64,000 bases of DNA from Cryptomeria japonica (Eukaryota; Streptophyta; Pinopsida; Cupressales; Cupressaceae): the NCBI RefSeq assembly GCF_030272615.1, contig NC_081415.1, positions 599,645,644 through 599,709,643 on the forward strand, in the 5' to 3' direction. Made by a program: the position numbers and the translations under genes. Of this stretch, positions 59,230 through 64,000 are shown one piece after another; position 1 is the stretch's first letter, and each line of letters begins with the position of its first letter. The notes under the pieces were generated by a model. It had not been told where the DNA came from and did not search any database. It saw only the letters and a program-made list of their open reading frames with translations.

Positions 59230-60403
59230 CTAATCCTCCCATTATACTCTTATCGCGGATACCATATTTAAACAAGGTCTAGACGGTACTCTTTTAAGAT
59301 GTCTCAAACAAGAAGAATCTAAGAAGGCCTTAAAGGAAGTCCATAATGGCATCTGTGGCACTCATTCAAGTGGTCTTACCCTTTCGAAAAAACTCATACG
59401 CTTGGGCTATTATTTGCCGACTATGGAACGAGATTCTTTTTAGATAGCTAGAACATGCAAACTATGTCAGATCCATGGGAATTTGATTCATGCACCGGCA
59501 CAAGAACTTCATGCTTTAGCAACATCTTGGCCTTTCTATTAATGGGGTCTTGATCTAGTAGGAAAGATAAATCCTTCTTCATCTAATGGTCACAAATTCA
59601 TCCTTGTAGCTACAGAATATTTTACAAAATGGATCAAGGTAGTACCTCTCACAAATATCAAAGGAAAACAAATTGTTGCATTCATCTTGAATTACATCAT
59701 CTGTCGCTATGGAATACCAATGACCATTATCACTGATAATGGGTGACCATTCAAGAATCAGGATGTACAAGAGCTATGTGAAAAGTTCAAAATCCAACAC
59801 AGATTCTCCACACCATATTATCCACAAGGAAATGGGCAAGAAGAAGCATCTAACAAAACTATTCTGAAAATCCTTAAAATGACAGTGAACGATGCTAGGA
59901 AAGATTGGCATATTCAACTGAACCTTGCTCTCTGGGCCTACCACACCAGTATCAGTACACCAACGGGTGCCACACCTTTCTCTCTTGTATATGGATTAGA
60001 AGCTATATTTCCAATTGAAGTAGAGATACCCTCTCTACGTGTATCACTAAAAGGACTTATCCCAGATGAAGAATAACGAGTATCTAGACTGCAAGAGTTA
60101 GAATTGATCCATGAACGAAGACAAAATGTCTTTGATCATCTAAAGGTATATCAACAAAGAATATGCCAAATTTATAATCACAAGGTCAAACCATGCTTCT
60201 TTCAAGTTGGAGAACTAATACTAAAGGAAAATCCATGAAATCAGTCAAATCGAGAAAAGAAAGGAAAATTTGAACCAAACTGGTTAGGTCCATTTGTGGT
60301 TACTGTAGTATTTGGGTCAGGAGCATGTCAACTATCAACACAGGACGAAGATTAGCTTGAGGAACCCATCAATAGCATGCATCTGAAGAAGTTTTATGTC
60401 TGA
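59230..60403 (+). pseudogene. Integrase of element T
   Basis: Inserts element DNA into the genome. The zinc-binding HHCC part is at about 59341-59475 (HNGICGTHSSG, then CKLCQ). The catalytic core has Asp at 59552 (GLDLVGK), Asp at 59735 (IITDNG) and Glu at 59843 (GNGQEEASNK), a spacing of D-35-E. The C-terminal part ends MHLKKFYV at 60403 with no chromodomain. Stops occur near 59222, 59441, 59540, 59744, 60075 and 60236. Confidence 0.88.
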
Positions 60404-60684
60404 AAAATCCAAAAAAATAGTGAAAAAGCAGAAAAATCCAAAAAAAAAAAAATTCAAATATGAGAAAAAGTGCAATAAAAACAGATGGTGAAAACCTAGC
60501 AAACAGGCGCTATTTATCAGCTAGCTCTTCCATCTATTGGTTCATGCATTCTTCTTCTTGCATTCTTTTCCATCAGCGTTGTTCATATCCATCATAAAGT
60601 CTTTGTACATACGTAGGCATAACAGGTGATTTCTCGTCATGGTTTGGATCATTCGCTATATCATAATAAAGGTTTGTCTCTAGG

Positions 60685-60720
60685 CTGGGGGCAAAATCCT
60701 GAACTTGGATGGGGGCAAAA
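60685..60720 (+). promoter_or_regulatory. Internal polypurine-like sites after pol of element T
   Basis: CTGGGGGCAAAATC at 60685-60698 and TGGGGGCAAAA at 60710-60720. They resemble the polypurine tract of element A (AGAGGGGCAAAA), but no LTR follows here. Confidence 0.5.
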
Positions 60721-62190
60721 AGTTTCGATCATTTTTTAGCTTAATCAAACAGGTAGAACAACAGTTGGACAACGCTTGTCAAGCGAAAAACTGAGATACA
60801 TCCAACACTGAACATAAGATCACATTGTCAACCATTAACTATCACATATCAATCTAAACATGAAAAAACACATATCAATGGATGATATATCTTGACTCGT
60901 GATTTTAACACTTTGGCAATAATGGTTCAACTATTTTATGTTGATTTTTGCTATCATGATTTTTTAGTAACTCCAAGATGTCTTTGACTAGAGAAATGAG
61001 GAAGGAACATGATATTTTTCTTGTCTATTGTATGTAAATTAGTCATTAATATGTGCAAAGTTGTCTAAGGACATGATCATCAGAGCATCATGGAAGACAT
61101 TTTGGACTTGCATATAGAAATGGTTAATACTGCCTATTTTACACAAGCAACACTCTGGTCATCTTGGTTCAATTATACCTCAATGCTTGTGCTAACTTGT
61201 AATATCAAAACCCAGGAAAGTAATTCTCAAGTCATCATGGTTCAATTATACCATGGATGTTTGCACTCACTTCCCACATATTAAAGGCTCAATGATGAAA
61301 CAAAGCAATGACTCCATGACCGGTCTGATCACCACATTTTATTTCATTTTTGCATTTGTATTTTAAAATAGATTTGCATTTCATTCTGCATGGGATCACA
61401 ATGCTCATCTTTTCCAAGGCCAAAGACTAACATGATGTTATCTCTCTTATTACGTGATTGAGTACATTGGACAATAACAAAAATAATCAATTCATTTGTC
61501 TTGCATGATAAGTTAGTTCATCTCATTTAACCATTGCATAACCAAGGCATCATTCATATAAATCATCAAATCATTCAGTCATTTAGTTAGATCATTGCAT
61601 GGCTTTCATTAAATCTCAAATCATATAAAATAGCACCATTGCATTGCATTGCATCCATCTCATATTAACATGCATGAGAAAATCATAAAATTATCATAAA
61701 CATAGAAAGCATTGCATTGCACATGTATCACATAATAATTATAAACATCACCATACATATTTGCATTTGCATACATCATGTAAATACTGCATCATCATAT
61801 ATCCATCATCTAGAATTCATAAGCATATAGAAATTAAAGCATACATCATGAAAGTAATTGTACATCATAATCATATATCAAATAGAATGCATCTATCATC
61901 TCATAGGTCATGTAGAGCAAATAGGATTGACTGCATATCATATCATCAAAACAAGATCAATGTCCAAAGTACAATGATATCACAAAATATATGAGATACA
62001 TCACAAATATCTCATCACAAAAAGGTGTGTACATAAATGGATCAATGTCCCATATCAGTGTGACCACTAGGATATGGAACAGAACTTTGTTCTGATGCGG
62101 CAGGTAGAGTAACAGCAGCTGGTACCCCTGTACCTGAGTCCCCACCTGGGGGAGCTCTCTGAAGTGGCCCTATCACTCCCCAACTCTCAG
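60721..62190. other. Spacer of element T between pol and the antisense PMD gene
   Basis: No gene recognised. The stretch 61550-61990 is low-complexity, rich in CATCAT, GCATTGCATT and ATATCA. A similar low-complexity stretch follows the PMD gene of element A. Confidence 0.5.
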
Positions 62191-62191
62191 T

Positions 62192-63966
62192 CTAGCTCTG
62201 TCCCGATCTCCTGCTCAATTGTGAAAATCTGGGAGCCCTTCGATCTGAAGGAACAACAGTAAAGTATAAGAACCTGTAATACTTAGCATCTCGGATCCCC
62301 TGGTGCATCATCTTCAAGGCAGTCTTCCCTGAAATAGACTCTCTTGACAACTGTGTCTGTGCCTCAACCTGCTGACACCTATCCCTAGCTATGTCTCTCT
62401 CGACCAAGAGAGAAGCCATCTGAGTCTCTAGCTGGGCCATCTGAGAGTCCCTCTCTGCTAGTCGACTCTCTAGCTGTTGAACCTGAGCCTGTAAGTCTGT
62501 AATCTGAGCCTGTTGCTGATGAGATGACATCCCAATGAGGATCTATTGAGGTGCCTCTGCCTATGGCTGCTCATCCTATGATACTGTCATAGGTACCTGC
62601 TCAATTAGGGGAACCTCCTGCTCTGGAACTTGATGCCCTTGATCCCCTGGACTTGATCTCCTGCGTCTGACCACTCGGACCATCCAAGCTATATATACAT
62701 CTCTGGCAGATCTAGAACTGCTAGCTCTTAGTGTGCCTGCAACTACCACTACCACTACTCAGCCATCTCCCCCATCATCATCTCCTCCATCATCATCTCT
62801 AGTACCATGATCTCATGCATCTCCTCCATATCCATTTCCATCTCCTCTATCATCTCGGCCTCCACCTTCTTCCCCCTATCATCCCTCTGTCATCTAGGAG
62901 CTCTGCATCGTAGCCTCTCATCATCCTCATCTAAGATTGGCTTTGGCTCATCTAGATGTGTCAGCCTTAAAAACCTATGTACAGTACAATGCACAGCATA
63001 CTCATGTGTCATCCCACTATCTATCACACCTGGAAGATAATCCCAATCAACTAGCTCTAATGATAGATACTATGCATAGGCATGGTCATATGAAATAGAA
63101 GGCCCCCAAGTAGCTAAATCCAATCTCCGATGAGCATAATGAGTTGTACCCTATGGCATCCCCTGTATCCTGCCATATTGTCTCAACACCCTCATACAAA
63201 GGAATCACTCGATGACATAGGGTGTCAATCCAATTAGATATTGTGTCATGAATACGTACGACATCTCCACTGCATCCTCGGGCCAAATCTCACAATCCCT
63301 GTAAGGTCTCCATATCACAGTATCCAAATCATCCAAGGTTCATCGCCAATACTCTAATTTGCCCAGCTTTTGCTGGACAATAATACCACGATACCCACTA
63401 GCATAAGGCCTACCTACAGGTCTATCTCGGTCAGCCAATGGTCGTGTGATAGGCAGATGCTCCCGTGCCCATATCTGAAGCACGGTCACCCCTGCTGATA
63501 ATGCAACTGATCCCTAATACACAACTCAGTGCAAGTCATGATACAAGTGCACCAACATGCATGACCCTCAGGCAAATCAGGTCCCCTGTGTCACCATCTG
63601 CTCAAGCAGGCGACCCTATCCAATAGATAATCCCTTTGACCTATGATCAGGATAAAGGAAGCCTCCAATAAATCAAGCAAGCACAGTCAGTAATGTGGCA
63701 TATCCTAGCTCTAGCATCTCCTGCCATGCAATATAGTACCTGCCTATCTCATCATCCTCAAACACTCGGCAAAGTGCCTCTGTCCCACCCCACTCGCTGA
63801 GATCATAATATACTAGATCGCCCATCATAGGATTGCACAAAATCTGGTACACATCCTCGGGTGTCACCGTAATCTCTCTCATCGGCAAGTGAAACATGTT
63901 ATGCTCACTATGCCAGCGCTCTGTTAAAGCTATTAGTAATCCCCAGTTTATCAAAGGTCGAGGCAT
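62192..63966 (-). pseudogene. Plant mobile domain (PMD) pseudogene, antisense to element T
   Basis: Read leftward. 63966-63673 gives LLIALTERWHSEHNMFHLPM, then REITVTPEDVYQILCNP, MGDLVYYD and GGTEALCRVFEDDE. This is the same domain and order as 26426-28258 (ALAE-stop-WHSETSSFHL, VTVTLEYVWRIL, DALCRLFE). Weaker Trp/Tyr-rich matches continue to about 62950, with many stops. A Met/Glu-rich acidic stretch follows near 62880-62760, then a coiled coil with a basic tail at 62530-62192 (LQAQVQQLESRLAERDSQMAQ) in another frame. It is opposite to element T and downstream of pol. More may lie past the window edge. Confidence 0.7.
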
Positions 63967-64000
63967 GTCAAGAAAGGAAGATAAACCACACCTGCCAATA

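Larger units (their letters stand above)
45463..64000 (+). mobile_element. Element T: Tat-like Ty3/gypsy retrotransposon with antisense PMD gene, runs off right edge
   Basis: A rightward element. 5' LTR at 45463-47228, primer site at 47234-47251, leader to about 50.3 kb, then gag, protease, G-patch, RT, RNase H, second RNase H and integrase up to 60403. It continues into a spacer and an antisense plant-mobile-domain pseudogene to the window edge; the 3' LTR is not in the window. The second RNase H after the usual one is the hallmark of the Tat lineage. There is no chromodomain after the integrase. Two solo LTRs (E1, E2) with clear TSDs are nested in the RT region. Stops and a few frameshifts make this copy defective. 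Confidence 0.88.

Noticed and set aside
61550-61994. ORF and possible satellite in a CATCAT-rich stretch
   Set aside because: Low complexity without a clear unit length. Not called as a gene or a satellite.

Overview
This 64 kb window looks like nuclear DNA of a seed plant with a large, repeat-swollen genome. A gymnosperm is my guess, but that is inference. It is AT-rich and has almost no host genes. One intron-bearing early-nodulin-like (phytocyanin) gene lies at 21.9-22.8 kb on the minus strand. Nearly everything else is nested retrotransposons: LTR elements with 5-bp target-site duplications (TSDs), solo LTRs, two decayed LINEs and a probable SINE.

Layout. (1) 1-4.6 kb: 5' half of a minus-strand Ty3/gypsy element (gag-protease, leader, tRNA-Trp-type primer site, LTR 'B1') that runs off the left edge; it appears inserted in another LTR ('C', 4624-4788). 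(2) 5.4-8.8 kb: decayed minus-strand coding sequence of unknown type. (3) 10481-18538: complete non-autonomous element 'D' (914/918-bp LTRs, TSD GTAAT, four-zinc-knuckle gag, a long unidentified ORF, no polymerase), with a related solo LTR nested inside. (4) 20-24 kb: LINE fragment, SINE-like sequence, the phytocyanin gene, short tandem repeats. (5) 24083-36993: complete minus-strand element 'A' (1558/1588-bp LTRs, TSD CATCT, LTRs about 98% identical), inserted in the reverse-transcriptase coding region of a plus-strand LINE. A has no pol; it has a 944-codon Gln/Pro-rich sense ORF and, on the opposite strand, a plant-mobile-domain (PMD) pseudogene. (6) 37-45 kb: rest of the LINE, split by solo LTR B2 (TSD GATAT), then solo LTR B3 (TSD ATTAC) and further B-family LTRs. 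(7) 45463 to the right edge: element 'T', a plus-strand Tat-like Ty3/gypsy element with a tRNA-Lys-type primer site, 21-bp repeat clusters in the leader, and gag, protease, G-patch, RT, RNase H, a second RNase H and integrase. Its pol is interrupted by two solo LTRs (E1 TSD CAAAC, E2 TSD GACTC). Downstream of pol, in antisense, lies a second PMD pseudogene.

How the parts relate. The strongest unusual signal is that A and T share one architecture: the same 18-base LTR start, the same TTAAT spacer before the primer site, homologous leader segments in the same order, the same internal polypurine-like TGGGGGCAAAATC after the sense genes, and an antisense PMD gene before the 3' LTR. T has a full polymerase set and A has none, so A is plausibly a non-autonomous partner mobilised by T-like elements. 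The antisense PMD gene would be a stable passenger of the family. All retroelement genes here carry stops or frameshifts, so none looks active in this copy.
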